From assembly GCA_946626395.1 (NCBI GenBank), contig CAMOUF010000301.1:1-29042 (forward strand): a stretch of DNA of 29,042 bases, in the 5' to 3' direction. The stretch's first letter is position 1. Each line of letters starts with the position of its first letter. The DNA comes from an uncultured Clostridia bacterium. GTDB lineage: Bacteria; Bacillota; Clostridia; Christensenellales; Aristaeellaceae. Of this stretch, positions 1 through 8,368 are shown piece by piece. Both the position numbers and the translations under genes were made by a program. A model generated the notes under the pieces. That model did not search any database and was not told the origin of the DNA. It worked only from the letters and a program-made list of their open reading frames with translations.

Positions 1-401
<401 letters not shown>

Positions 402-418
402 GACTGTCTCCCCCCTTC

Positions 419-1105
419 TTAACGGAAATAATTCAGCTTCTTTTCCACCCAGCCCAGCAGCAGCGTCAGCACGCCGTTGAAGATCAGGTAGTAAACGCCG
501 GTGAAGAACATGGGCCAGATGGCGCCGGAAATGCCCTGGCTGCCCTTCATGAACGCCTGGCCCGCCCAGATGATTTCCTGGAGGGCGATGATTCGGGCCA
601 GGGAGGTATCCTTCACCAGGGTGATGATTTCATTGGACATAGGCGGCACGATTGCCTTCACCACCTGCATCAGCTTGACCCGCCAGAAAATCTGGCCCTT
701 GGTCATGCCCAGCCCCTTGCCCGCCTCGATCTGCCCCACCGGCACGCCCTGGATGCCTCCCCGGTAAATTTCGGAAAAGTAGCAGGCGTAATTAAGGATG
801 AACGCCACCGCCGCTGCGGCAAAGCGCCCGCTCTCTCCCCCGCCCCAGATGGGATTATGCAGCACCAGGCCGGGGAAATAATAAATGATCAGCAATTGAA
901 TCATCAGCGGCGACCCCCGCACGATCCACACGATGATGCGGGTAAATACGCTCAGGGGCTTAAACCGGCTCATGGACCCAAAGGAGATCACCAGCCCCAG
1001 GGGCAGGGCCCCCAGCAGGGTCACAAAAAACAGCCGCAGAGTTTGCAGAAAGCCCACGTTCAGCGAATTGATCACGATGGGCATTTGCTTCATTATCAGT
1101 TCCAT
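419..1105 (-). CDS. Polar amino acid ABC transporter, permease subunit (HisM/GlnP family)
   Basis: A 228-residue integral membrane protein with about five hydrophobic segments. It has the cytoplasmic EAA loop that contacts the ATPase (EAGKGLGMTKGQIFWRV, roughly residues 127-143). Length and layout fit HisM/GlnP-type permeases for polar amino acids. The chosen start at 1105 has GAGGA about seven bases upstream; an in-frame ATG four codons later has no comparable site. It is the middle gene of a binding protein, permease, ATPase operon on the minus strand, separated from the binding-protein gene by 135 bases that hold a hairpin. Confidence 0.94.
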   Translation of the reverse strand: MELIMKQMPIVINSLNVGFLQTLRLFFVTLLGALPLGLVISFGSMSRFKPLSVFTRIIVWIVRGSPLMIQLLIIYYFPGLVLHNPIWGGGESGRFAAAAVAFILNYACYFSEIYRGGIQGVPVGQIEAGKGLGMTKGQIFWRVKLMQVVKAIVPPMSNEIITLVKDTSLARIIALQEIIWAGQAFMKGSQGISGAIWPMFFTGVYYLIFNGVLTLLLGWVEKKLNYFR

Positions 1106-1174
1106 AGGCGTTCCTCAATCATGATTGAAAGTTCTTTTATTGTCCTTGCATCGCCCGGCCAATGAACAGAAAAG

Positions 1175-1212
1175 GGACAGCCGAGCAGGTATCAGGCCCG
1201 GCCCGGCTGTCC
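1175..1212 (-). terminator. Intercistronic hairpin between binding protein and permease genes
   Basis: A perfect 9-bp inverted repeat (GGACAGCCG at 1175-1183, CGGCTGTCC at 1204-1212) with a 20-base loop. On the minus strand it is followed by CTTTTCTGTT, a poor U-tract. I infer a partial terminator or mRNA stabiliser that lets the binding protein be made in excess over the membrane subunits, a common arrangement in ABC importer operons. Confidence 0.5.
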
Positions 1213-1240
1213 TGGTATCAGGGGGAGGAGGGGAAAAAGC

Positions 1241-2023
1241 TTATTGAGCGATCAAAGCGGCCTGAACGCCATAGGCTTCGGCGGTGGCCAGCAGGGTACC
1301 GTCGGCATACGCGGCCTTCAGGAAATCGTTCAGCGCGGCGGCCAGGTCGCTGCCCTTGCGGAAGCCCACGCCGTATTCTTCGCTGTTCAGGCTCAGGGTG
1401 TAGGTGAGGTTGGCATAGTTGGTGCCCTCGCCCACCATGGCGGCAGCCATCAGGGCATCGATCACAGCGGCGTCGGCAGTGCCGCCGGCCACTTCCATCA
1501 GCGCCGCGGCCTGGGAGGTGACGGACACCTTGTTATAGCCCAGGGCGTCGATTTCCGCTTCGCCAGCGCTGCCCGCTTCCACCGCGAAGGTCAGGTTGGA
1601 CAGATCCAATACGTCAGTGTAGTTCGCTGCCTGGTCCGCAGCCAGCACCACCACCTGGGCGTTGTTGCAGTAGGCGTTGGAGGTTTCCATGGCGCTCTTG
1701 ACTTCGTCGGTCAGCGTCATGCCGTTCCACACGCAGTCAATGGCCTTGCTGTCCAGTTCCAGGATCTTATTGTCCCATTCGATTTCGATGAACTCCACTT
1801 CCACGCCCAGGGAGGCGACAAAGGCCCGGGCCACGTCGGCGTCAAAGCCGACCCATGCGCCCGCTTCGTCCTTATAATCCATGGGCTCAAAATCCGTGAT
1901 GCCCACCACCAGCTTGCCCTTGGCCTTCACATATTCCAAATCCGTTTCGGCAAAAGCCGCATTGCCCAGCGCCATCACCAGGGCCAGCATCATTGCGAAA
2001 ACCTTCATCATGTTCTTCATCAT
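1241..2023 (-). CDS. Amino acid ABC transporter, extracellular substrate-binding protein (SBP family 3)
   Basis: A 260-residue periplasmic-binding-protein-fold receptor that captures an amino acid for the downstream permease and ATPase. Residues 1-25 are a Sec signal (MMKNMMKVF then a hydrophobic core) with an AFA/E cleavage site and no lipobox cysteine. The mature part has the family 3 hallmark GFDADVARAF (59-68) and the hinge region NGMTLTDE (100-107). The usual ligand-carboxylate arginine after TDE (TDER in glutamine-binding proteins) is Val108, so ligand contacts may differ. The start at 2023 is chosen because of GAGGGAAACG just upstream, the signal peptide, and a promoter that begins 50 bases further up; the frame stays open to 2368 but would overlap the next gene. 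Confidence 0.93.
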   Translation of the reverse strand: MMKNMMKVFAMMLALVMALGNAAFAETDLEYVKAKGKLVVGITDFEPMDYKDEAGAWVGFDADVARAFVASLGVEVEFIEIEWDNKILELDSKAIDCVWNGMTLTDEVKSAMETSNAYCNNAQVVVLAADQAANYTDVLDLSNLTFAVEAGSAGEAEIDALGYNKVSVTSQAAALMEVAGGTADAAVIDALMAAAMVGEGTNYANLTYTLSLNSEEYGVGFRKGSDLAAALNDFLKAAYADGTLLATAEAYGVQAALIAQ

Positions 2024-2072
2024 CGTTTCCCTCTTTCTTTGCTTTATCGCTTTACCTTGATGAAACGATAGT

Positions 2073-2101
2073 ATAATATCACAGCGCGCGTATTTTGTCA
2101 A
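2073..2101 (-). promoter_or_regulatory. Sigma-A promoter of the amino acid ABC operon
   Basis: On the minus strand TTGACA (2101-2096) and TATTAT (2078-2073) are separated by exactly 17 bases, an almost consensus housekeeping promoter about 50 bases ahead of the binding-protein start. Confidence 0.85.
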
Positions 2102-2136
2102 TGGACGGAACAAAAAATTTTGAGAAAACAGTGAAA

Positions 2137-2161
2137 GCCCGCGCTCTGTGTCAGCGCGGGC
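2137..2161 (-). terminator. Terminator hairpin after the phosphofructokinase gene
   Basis: A perfect 9-bp stem (GCCCGCGCT / AGCGCGGGC) with a 7-base loop lies 25 bases after the phosphofructokinase stop. On the minus strand it is followed by TTTCACTGTTTTC, a moderate U-rich tail. It would insulate the gene from the ABC operon promoter just beyond. Confidence 0.6.
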
Positions 2162-2186
2162 CCGAATGGATGATAAAAGAAAGCAA

Positions 2187-3266
2187 TTACTTGTCGCCGA
2201 AGGAGATGCCCATATCCCGGGCCACCTGCACCATCTGGTGATCCACTGGCACCAGCTTGGGCACGCCCGCGATTTCGCTGAGTTTGTTATGGGTAATGGT
2301 ATTGCCCACCAGCGCCACGGTGACGCCATATTCCTGCTGAGCGATGAGCTGGGCGGCATGTACGCCAAACTGGGTGGACAGCACCCGGTCGTAAGCGCTG
2401 GGAGAGCCGCCCCGCTGGAGATGCCCCGGCACCACGGCCCGGGCCTCGATCTCGGGCATCACCGCGGTCAATTCCTTGCAGATGCGGTTGGCAATGCCGT
2501 TGAACCCGGCTTCCTGGCGGGCCTGCTCCCGCTCCTTGCGCTTCATCTTGGCTTCTTTGCGGTCCATGGCCCCTTCGGCCACGGCGATGATGGTAAAGGA
2601 TTTTTTATTCTTGATGCGGTTCTCCACGCACTTGGCCACTTCTTTGATATCATAGGGGATTTCAGGCAGCAGCACCACGTCCGCCCCGCCGGCGATGCCG
2701 GAATACAGGGTGAGCCAGCCCGCCTTGTTGCCCATGATCTCAATGACCATCACCCGGCCATGGCTGGCGGCGGTGGTATGGATGCGGTCGATCACGTCGG
2801 TGGCGATGTCCACGGCGGTGTGGAAGCCGAAGGTGAAGTCCGTGCCGTAAATATCATTGTCGATGGTCTTGGGCAGGCCGATCACGTTCAGCCCCTCTTC
2901 GGACAGCAGATTGGCGGTTTTGTGGGTGCCGTTTCCGCCCAGCGTCACCAGGCAGTCCAGCTTCATGTCGGCGTAGTTTTTCTTCATCGCCGCCACCTTG
3001 TCCACGTTGTCCTCGCCGATCACCCGCATATTGCGGAAGGGCGTGCGCTTGGTGCCCAGGATAGTGCCGCCCAGGGTCAGGATGCCGGAAAACTGGCTGC
3101 GCTTCATTTCCTGCCAGTCCCCTTCGATCAGGCCGCGATACCCGTCGGAAATGCCGATGATCTCGGCGTCAAACATTTCATAGGCTGCCCGGGCAACGCC
3201 GCGGATGGCCGCGTTCAGGCCGGGGCAGTCCCCGCCGCTGGTCAAAATGCCGATTCTGCGCTTCAT
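2187..3266 (-). CDS. pfkA: 6-phosphofructokinase, group III (mixed-substrate) type
   Basis: A 359-residue cytoplasmic glycolytic enzyme that phosphorylates fructose 6-phosphate to fructose 1,6-bisphosphate. Visible motifs are TSGGDCPGLNA (9-19), the nucleotide site GGNGT (110-114), the catalytic PKTIDND (132-138, base Asp136) and PGHLQRGG. In E. coli numbering Gly104 is kept (Gly113 here), which favours ATP. Lys replaces Gly124 (Lys133 here), as in pyrophosphate-dependent enzymes, and Asp103 is Asn112. The usual MGR is MGN (178-180). Phosphoryl donor is therefore uncertain. The start has AGGAGG seven bases upstream. It probably also takes up the fructose 6-phosphate made by the fructokinase operon at 7.4 kb. 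Confidence 0.93.
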   Translation of the reverse strand: MKRRIGILTSGGDCPGLNAAIRGVARAAYEMFDAEIIGISDGYRGLIEGDWQEMKRSQFSGILTLGGTILGTKRTPFRNMRVIGEDNVDKVAAMKKNYADMKLDCLVTLGGNGTHKTANLLSEEGLNVIGLPKTIDNDIYGTDFTFGFHTAVDIATDVIDRIHTTAASHGRVMVIEIMGNKAGWLTLYSGIAGGADVVLLPEIPYDIKEVAKCVENRIKNKKSFTIIAVAEGAMDRKEAKMKRKEREQARQEAGFNGIANRICKELTAVMPEIEARAVVPGHLQRGGSPSAYDRVLSTQFGVHAAQLIAQQEYGVTVALVGNTITHNKLSEIAGVPKLVPVDHQMVQVARDMGISFGDK

Positions 3267-3333
3267 GCTTTTTCCTCCTGTTGTATATGGGTGAAGACTG
3301 GGAAAGATTTTTTAAAGACGATACCACCGTTCT

Positions 3334-3383
3334 CTAATGCCCTATTGCCTATTGCCTTTTGCCTAATGCCTATCGCCTGTATT
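3334..3383. repeat. Heptamer tandem repeat, CTATTGC family
   Basis: Seven-base units in near-perfect phase: ctaatgc, then (after one extra c) ctattgc, ctattgc, cttttgc, ctaatgc, ctatcgc, ctgtatt. It fills the gap between the phosphofructokinase and the HerA-like gene. The same family recurs at 7.1, 7.25, 17.6, 17.7 and 23.8 kb. Confidence 0.85.
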
Positions 3384-3411
3384 CTCTTCCCCATCCCCCT
3401 TTGTTTCTTTC

Positions 3412-5190
3412 TTACTTCTTTTTCTTGCTGGTGCCGATGCCGAAAATGCCCAGAATGGAGCGGCTCACCTGGCGGCCCACTTCCCGGCCCGCGCCGGTGG
3501 TGGCGGAGCTGAGGAAGCTGTTCAGATATTTTTCCGCCGTGGTCATTTCGCTGGGCTTCTTGGCGGGTTTCTTAGCGGGCTTGGTTTCCTCCTGGACGGC
3601 GGGCTGGGCGGGCTGCTGCACGGCAGGCGCTGGAGCCGCCTGCACGGGCTGGGCCTGGGGCACGGGATAGGCCGGGGCCTGCTGCATGGCGGGCTGCTGC
3701 TGATACACCGGCTGCTGGAGGGTGGTCATCACATGCTCCTCATACTGGCCGGTGGTGGGGTTATACACGCTGAAGGTCATAGGCGCATAAGTCGGCTGGG
3801 CAGGCGCCTGCTCCACAGGAGCCGCCTGAACGGGGGCCGCGGGCTCCACCACCGCTTCCGCCGCCACAGGCCGCACCACCTGGGTCTGGGGAGCGCCGGT
3901 GGCCTGGATAAACTGGGCGGACAGGATTTCATAGGCGCTTTCCCGATCGTAGTACACGTCGTACTTGGCGCCGATGGCGTCGGTGTCCAGGAAGGTCTTG
4001 CGCAGCTCGTCGGGGATCATGCCGATCTGGCTCTGGGGCGGCAGGATGGTGGCCTTCTGCACGATGCCGGGGGTGCCGTCCTGCTGGAGGAAGGAAATCA
4101 GCGCTTCGCCGGTGGCCAGCTGGGTCAGGGCGGTTTCGGTGTCAAAGTCCGGATTCACCCGGAAGGTCTGGGCCACGGCCCGCACCACCTTCTGCTCCTG
4201 GGGAGTGAAGGCGCGCAGGGCGTGCTGTACCCGGCCGGAGAGCTGGCCCAGCACGGAGGAGGGCACGTCGGTGGGGCTCTGGGTGATGAAGTAAACGCCC
4301 ACGCCCTTGGAGCGGATCAGGCGCACCACCTGCTCGATGCGCTCCAGCAGCGTCTTGGAGCAGTCGTCAAACAACAGATGGGCCTCGTCAAAGAAGAACA
4401 CCATCCGGGGCAGCTCCTTGTCGCCCTGCTCGGGCAGCAGCTCATACAGTTCGCCCAGCATCCACAGAAGGAAGGTGGAATACATGGCGGGCTTTCGGAA
4501 CAGCTTTTCCGCCGCCAGGATATTCACCATGCCGTGGCCGTCCTCGTCCTGGGTGAGCCAGTCCGCCAGATCCAGGGCGGGCTCGCCGAAGAAGCTGTCG
4601 CCTCCCTGGGCTTCCAGGATGGCGATGGCCCGCTGGATCGCGCCCACGGTGGCCTTGGCCACGTTGCCGTAGTCCAGGGTATACCGGGCGGCGTTTTCGC
4701 CTACATAGGCCAGCATGGCCTTTACGTCCTTAAGGTCCAGCAGCAGCATGCCTTCGTCGTCGGCGATATTGAACACGATATGCAGCACGCCGGTCTGGGT
4801 TTCATTCAGGCCCAGCATCCGGGCCAGAAGCAGGGGGCCCATTTCGCTCACCGTGGTGCGCACCGGATGGCCCTTTTCCCCGTACACATCCCAGAAGGTG
4901 ACCGGGCAGGAACGGAAGGAAAAATGCTCCACGCCGCAGGTTTCCAGGCGGCTGTCGATTTTCGCGTTGCCCTGGCCCGGCATGCACAGGCCCGCCAGAT
5001 CGCCCTTCACATCGGCCATGAACACGGGCACGCCCAACTGGGAAAAGCCCTCGGCCAGCACCTGCAGCGTGACCGTTTTGCCCGTGCCGGTGGCCCCGGC
5101 GATGAGCCCGTGGCGGTTGGCCATGGAAGGAAGCAGGGAGACAGGGCCCTCCCCGGAGGTGCCCAACCAGATGTTACCGTTTGAAAGCAT
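3412..5190 (-). CDS. HerA-like ATPase, DUF853 family (YjgR-like)
   Basis: A 592-residue P-loop ATPase of the HerA/FtsK superfamily, closest in sequence style to E. coli YjgR (DUF853), whose cellular role is not established. Walker A is GATGTGKT (32-39), Walker B is MVFFFDEAH (263-271) and a sensor-like FITQSP follows at 301-306. The ATPase core ends near residue 430. After it comes about 110 residues rich in Pro, Gln, Ala and Val, a lysine-rich patch (KPAKKPAKKP) and a short conserved-looking tail ending in KKKK; YjgR is about 500 residues, so the linker is extra. The start has AAGGAGG eight to nine bases upstream. It stands 168 bases downstream of ispDF with a heptamer repeat between them, so whether it is cotranscribed is open. 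Confidence 0.9.
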   Translation of the reverse strand: MLSNGNIWLGTSGEGPVSLLPSMANRHGLIAGATGTGKTVTLQVLAEGFSQLGVPVFMADVKGDLAGLCMPGQGNAKIDSRLETCGVEHFSFRSCPVTFWDVYGEKGHPVRTTVSEMGPLLLARMLGLNETQTGVLHIVFNIADDEGMLLLDLKDVKAMLAYVGENAARYTLDYGNVAKATVGAIQRAIAILEAQGGDSFFGEPALDLADWLTQDEDGHGMVNILAAEKLFRKPAMYSTFLLWMLGELYELLPEQGDKELPRMVFFFDEAHLLFDDCSKTLLERIEQVVRLIRSKGVGVYFITQSPTDVPSSVLGQLSGRVQHALRAFTPQEQKVVRAVAQTFRVNPDFDTETALTQLATGEALISFLQQDGTPGIVQKATILPPQSQIGMIPDELRKTFLDTDAIGAKYDVYYDRESAYEILSAQFIQATGAPQTQVVRPVAAEAVVEPAAPVQAAPVEQAPAQPTYAPMTFSVYNPTTGQYEEHVMTTLQQPVYQQQPAMQQAPAYPVPQAQPVQAAPAPAVQQPAQPAVQEETKPAKKPAKKPSEMTTAEKYLNSFLSSATTGAGREVGRQVSRSILGIFGIGTSKKKK

Positions 5191-5285
5191 TGTGTGTTCC
5201 TCCTTTGTGATTGGTTAGATGTATTTTTTCTGTTCAATAGATATCGTAAAAAAATCTAATCATCCTTATCAGTCAGGAGCGCATA

Positions 5286-5362
5286 AACTATTAACTATTA
5301 ACTCCTAACTCCTCACTCCTAACTCCTCACTCCTAACTCCTCGCTCCTAACTCCTCACTCAG
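5286..5362. repeat. Heptamer tandem repeat, AACTCCT family, overlapping the ispDF stop
   Basis: Eleven contiguous 7-base units: aactatt twice, then aactcct alternating with cactcct and cgctcct, ending in cactcag. The last unit contains the ispDF stop codon (TGA on the minus strand, 5361-5359). Read along the ispDF transcript the tract is TGAGTGAGGAGTTAGG and onward, the same sequence and orientation seen at the amylosucrase stop near 10.22 kb. Confidence 0.9.
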
Positions 5363-6486
5363 CAAAATACCAGGGCCGCCGCCTGGGCGCTGATGCCCTC
5401 GCCGCTGCCCTCGTAGCCCATATGCTCGGTGGTGGTGGCTTTCACGGACACCTGCTCCAGGGTAATTGCCAGGGCCGATGCGATGGTTTTTCTCATATCG
5501 GGAATATAGGGGGCCAGCTTGGGGGCCTGGCACACGATGGTCACGTCCACATTGCCCACGGAAAACCCGTTTTCCTTTAAGCGCCTGCCCACCTCTTTCA
5601 AAAGCAGAACAGAGGAAATCCCTTTAAAAGCGGGATCCTGATCGGGAAACAGCTTGCCGATATCCCCCAGGGCCGCCGCGCCCAGCAGCGCGTCCATCAT
5701 GGCGTGCAGCACCACGTCGGCGTCGCTGTGGCCCAGCAGGCCCTTTTCATAGGGAATCTTCCCCCCGCCCAGCCACAATTCTCTCTCCGCCACCAGCCGG
5801 TGGGCGTCAAACCCCGTGCCCACCCGGGGGGAAAGCATACCATTCACCATTCTTAGATCCTCCGGGGATGTTAATTTGATATTGTCCGGGCTCCCCTGCA
5901 CCAAATACACCGGATGCCCCGCCGCCTCCATCAGCGCCGCGTCGTCGGTATAGCGGGCGGGGGCAGCTTCATGAGCCAGGAGCATCTCCTTCACGTAAAA
6001 CCCCTGGGGCGTCTGCATCTGCCACAGCTCGTTCCTTTTCAGGGTTTCCAGCACCCGGCCCTTTTCGTCGGCCCGCTTGATGGTGTCCCGGGCGGGCACG
6101 GCGGCCACCCCGGAGCCATATTGCCGGACGCTGTCAATCACCCGCCGAATGATTTCCTCTGTCACAAAAGGCCGGGCCCCGTCGTGGATCAGGGCAATTT
6201 CAGCGTCCCTGGGCAAGGCCCTGAGCCCGTTCAGGGCGGACGCCTGGCGGTCCTCCCCGCCGGGGACAATGGCAAAAGGCACGCAGCCATACGCGGCCAG
6301 CGTTTGAGAAAAGACGTTTTCCTCTCCCGCCCGGGTCACCAGCGCCACGCCGTCCACCGTGGCCCGGAAGGCTTGAAAGCTGCGCACGATAGCGGGCACG
6401 CCGCCCACCCGCAGCAGGGTTTTATTTTGCTCTGCGCCCATGCGGGTGCCGCTGCCGCCGCACAGCACCACGGCGAAAACGCTCAT
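5359..6486 (-). CDS. ispDF: Bifunctional IspD/IspF, MEP isoprenoid pathway
   Basis: A 375-residue fusion that catalyses two steps of the methylerythritol phosphate pathway: CTP-dependent cytidylylation of MEP, and cyclisation to 2-C-methyl-D-erythritol 2,4-cyclodiphosphate. Residues 1 to about 217 are IspD (CGGSGTRMG 9-17, HDGARP 101-106, TDDAAL 180-185). Residues 219-375 are IspF with metal ligands Asp227 and His229 in GFDAHR and His261, then HSDAD (253-257). The usual TTTEK motif reads TTTEH (351-355), a Lys to His change. The start ATG overlaps the DUF4364 stop as ATGA and lies downstream of GGAGGAGGAG, so translation is likely coupled. Confidence 0.96.
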   Translation of the reverse strand: MSVFAVVLCGGSGTRMGAEQNKTLLRVGGVPAIVRSFQAFRATVDGVALVTRAGEENVFSQTLAAYGCVPFAIVPGGEDRQASALNGLRALPRDAEIALIHDGARPFVTEEIIRRVIDSVRQYGSGVAAVPARDTIKRADEKGRVLETLKRNELWQMQTPQGFYVKEMLLAHEAAPARYTDDAALMEAAGHPVYLVQGSPDNIKLTSPEDLRMVNGMLSPRVGTGFDAHRLVAERELWLGGGKIPYEKGLLGHSDADVVLHAMMDALLGAAALGDIGKLFPDQDPAFKGISSVLLLKEVGRRLKENGFSVGNVDVTIVCQAPKLAPYIPDMRKTIASALAITLEQVSVKATTTEHMGYEGSGEGISAQAAALVFC

Positions 6487-7022
6487 GGCTCCTCCTCCGT
6501 CAGGATCCGGATCACGGTATCATAGATCCGGGATGCTTTTTCGGGCCAGCGGGCGGCCAATTGATCCGCCAGCTCCCGGGTGGGCAAAGACAGGCTCAGG
6601 CGCATCATGTCCATATCCTGCTCCACTACTTTCAGGTTCAGTTCGTATTCCCCCCGGTCCGTCTGCACGATCTGCTGCCCATTCTGCATTTCCTGACGGA
6701 AGCGGCTTTTCCATTCATCCCGGGATTCCGCCAGCAGGTTTTTCACGCTTCTTGGCACCCGGCTGCCAAACAGTTGCAGGGCTTCCCGCCCGGCGTCGGT
6801 GACCTGGTATAAAAAGCCCGCCTGCTTCTTGGTGCGGACGGCCTGGCCCCGGTCGCACAGGCTGTTTAAAGCGAACATCATTTCAAAATAATTCATTAAA
6901 TCGTGCTCGAACAGGAACTGCAGCAATTGCAATTCCGTACACGGCCCCAGGCTGGCCAGGCTTTCCAGCACGATCAGCTTTTGTTCATCATCCGGCGCGC
7001 GCCGGGGAGGCTCTATTTTCAT
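6483..7022 (-). CDS. DUF4364 family protein
   Basis: A 179-residue cytoplasmic protein matching the DUF4364 family of Firmicutes. Its function is not established. The first 90 residues read like a winged-helix fold (QKLIVLESLASLG, then LLQFLFEH, then VTDAGREAL), as in PadR-type or MarR-type regulators; this is my inference. The C-terminal half carries a segment rich in charged residues and methionines. The start at 7022 is chosen because GGAGG lies eight bases upstream. An ATG nine codons earlier has no ribosome site. The stop overlaps the start of ispDF by four bases, implying a coupled operon. Confidence 0.85.
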   Translation of the reverse strand: MKIEPPRRAPDDEQKLIVLESLASLGPCTELQLLQFLFEHDLMNYFEMMFALNSLCDRGQAVRTKKQAGFLYQVTDAGREALQLFGSRVPRSVKNLLAESRDEWKSRFRQEMQNGQQIVQTDRGEYELNLKVVEQDMDMMRLSLSLPTRELADQLAARWPEKASRIYDTVIRILTEEEP

Positions 7023-7125
7023 AGCTCGCCCTCCAAAGCACATAATCAACCAATAAGTATATTTCTTGTTTCATTCCAAAATTCCTGCAAAAAATGGGAG
7101 GAAAAGAAAAAATTATCGAGGGATG

Positions 7126-7181
7126 AGGTATTAGGCAATAGGTATTAGGCATTAGGTAATAGGAGAGTTCAGAGTGAAGAG
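7126..7181. repeat. Heptamer tandem repeat, AGGCAAT orientation, decaying into another family
   Basis: Eight contiguous 7-base units: aggtatt, aggcaat, aggtatt, aggcatt, aggtaat, aggagag, ttcagag, tgaagag. The first five are the reverse complement of the CTATTGC family. The last three drift toward the GTTCAGG/AGAGTGC type seen at 17.66 kb. It faces the tract at 7252-7307 as an imperfect inverted repeat. Confidence 0.8.
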
Positions 7182-7251
7182 AGCATAGCATTCGCTTTCA
7201 ATGCAGACCCAAAGAATCGACTGTCTCATCAGCGCTCTCGCCCCTTATTAT

Positions 7252-7307
7252 CTATTGCCTATTCCCTATTCCCTATTGCCTTTTGCCTATTCCCTATTGC
7301 CTTTTTA
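7252..7307. repeat. Heptamer tandem repeat, CTATTGC orientation
   Basis: Eight contiguous 7-base units: ctattgc, ctattcc twice, ctattgc, cttttgc, ctattcc, ctattgc, cttttta. It is the opposite arm to 7126-7160 and ends 23 bases before the -35 of the fructokinase promoter. Confidence 0.85.
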
Positions 7308-7330
7308 CCTTTTCCTTCCGAAGATTTTCA

Positions 7331-7359
7331 TTGCTTTTATGCACTATCAATGGTATAAT
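7331..7359 (+). promoter_or_regulatory. Sigma-A promoter of the fructokinase-amylosucrase operon
   Basis: TTGCTT (7331-7336) and a perfect TATAAT (7354-7359) separated by 17 bases. The predicted start of transcription is near 7366, about 58 bases ahead of the first gene. Confidence 0.8.
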
Positions 7360-7382
7360 GAAAATGAAGGAATGAAATTCAC

Positions 7383-7392
7383 GAAACGTTTC
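7383..7392. promoter_or_regulatory. Palindromic operator candidate (LacI-family style)
   Basis: The perfect 10-bp palindrome GAAACGTTTC with a central CG lies about 17 bases after the predicted transcription start of a sugar operon. LacI-family sugar repressors commonly bind such CG-centred sites. A 10-bp palindrome also occurs by chance in a window of this size, so the support is position plus sequence type. No regulator gene is in the window. Confidence 0.45.
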
Positions 7393-7423
7393 ATATTCGA
7401 CAGAACAAGAAAGGGTGGCTAAC

Positions 7424-8368
7424 GTGAGAATCACCGCTATTGGAGAAATCCTGGTAGACATGACCCAGACCCAAATCGACGGCAACGGCATTGCCCATTT
7501 CGCGGCGAACCCCGGCGGCGCGCCGGCCAACGTGGCCGTGGCGGCGGCCCGGCTGGGGGCGGACGCGGCATTCGTGGGCTGCATCGGGGAGGACGCTTTT
7601 GGCGATATGCTGAAAGAAACCCTGATCCGCCAGCGCGTCAACATTGACGGCTTGCAGGTGACGCCCCTCACCAACACCACCCTGGCCGTGGTGACGGTGG
7701 ACCCCACAGGCGAACGCAGCTTTTCCTTCTATCGCAAGCCGGGGGCCGACCCCCGCATCGACGCCAAGAAGGCCATTCAGGCCGTGAAGGGCACGGGCAT
7801 CCTGCATTTCGGTTCCGTCAGCCTCACCGACCCCACCTGCCGGGACGCCATCGTTTCCACCGTGACCGCCGCCAAGAGCGACGGGGCCCTGATCACCTAC
7901 GACCCCAACTACCGGGCGGCGCTGTGGCAGAACGAGGACGCGGCCATGCTGCAAATGCGGGCGGTGCTGCCCCTGTGCGATATCGTGAAAATCAGCGATG
8001 AAGAAACCATGCTGCTCTGCGGAGTGAAGGACCCCCGGGCGGCGGCCCGGAAGCTGATGGAAATGGGCGTGAAGCTGGCCGTGGTCACCCTGGGTTCGGA
8101 AGGGGCCCTGTGGCAGCTTGGCGATTTGGAAGGCCAGGCGCCGGGCTTCAAGGTCAAGGTGGCGGACACCAATGGCGCGGGCGACACCTTCTTTGGCTCC
8201 CTGCTGAGCCGCATCGCCCTGCACGGCGGGCTGGACGGCCTGACCGCCGATGACCTGAACGCCTACGTGCGTTTTGCCAATAAAGCCGCCTCTCTGACCA
8301 CCAGCCGGCCCGGGGCCATTCCCGCCATGCCCACCCTGAAAGAAGTGCAGGAGGGCCTGGAAGCATGA
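7424..8368 (+). CDS. PfkB-family carbohydrate kinase, probable fructokinase
   Basis: A 314-residue ribokinase-fold kinase predicted to phosphorylate fructose to fructose 6-phosphate. The N-terminal PfkB signature GGAPANVAVAAARLGA and the C-terminal DTNGAGDTF, whose last Asp (about residue 254) is the catalytic base, are both present. The fructokinase assignment rests on GEILVD and GGAPAN, typical of bacterial fructokinases, and on the overlapping amylosucrase gene. GTG at 7424 is preferred because AAAGGGTGG ends six bases upstream; a GTG at 7415 would lie inside that ribosome site. The stop overlaps the next start as ATGA. Another sugar substrate cannot be excluded. Confidence 0.92.
   Translation: MRITAIGEILVDMTQTQIDGNGIAHFAANPGGAPANVAVAAARLGADAAFVGCIGEDAFGDMLKETLIRQRVNIDGLQVTPLTNTTLAVVTVDPTGERSFSFYRKPGADPRIDAKKAIQAVKGTGILHFGSVSLTDPTCRDAIVSTVTAAKSDGALITYDPNYRAALWQNEDAAMLQMRAVLPLCDIVKISDEETMLLCGVKDPRAAARKLMEMGVKLAVVTLGSEGALWQLGDLEGQAPGFKVKVADTNGAGDTFFGSLLSRIALHGGLDGLTADDLNAYVRFANKAASLTTSRPGAIPAMPTLKEVQEGLEA

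Larger units (their letters stand above)
7023..7423. other. Divergent intergenic region with repeats, promoter and operator
   Basis: A 401-base gap between DUF4364 (minus) and the fructokinase operon (plus). It holds two heptamer tracts in opposite orientation, the operon promoter and a palindrome, each listed separately. A minus-strand promoter for DUF4364-ispDF should lie in 7040-7120, where TATACT can be read but no good -35 at the right spacing. Confidence 0.7.

Noticed and set aside
2024..2368. Upstream extension of the amino acid binding protein
   Set aside because: It would bury the signal peptide, cross a near-consensus promoter and overlap the phosphofructokinase gene.
5286..5362. 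CRISPR array
   Set aside because: Units are seven bases, contiguous and without unique spacers; no cas genes are present.
7201..7422. Small plus-strand frame with repeated YSLLPF units ahead of the fructokinase
   Set aside because: The repeated peptide is just the translation of the heptamer tract and it runs across the promoter and operator.
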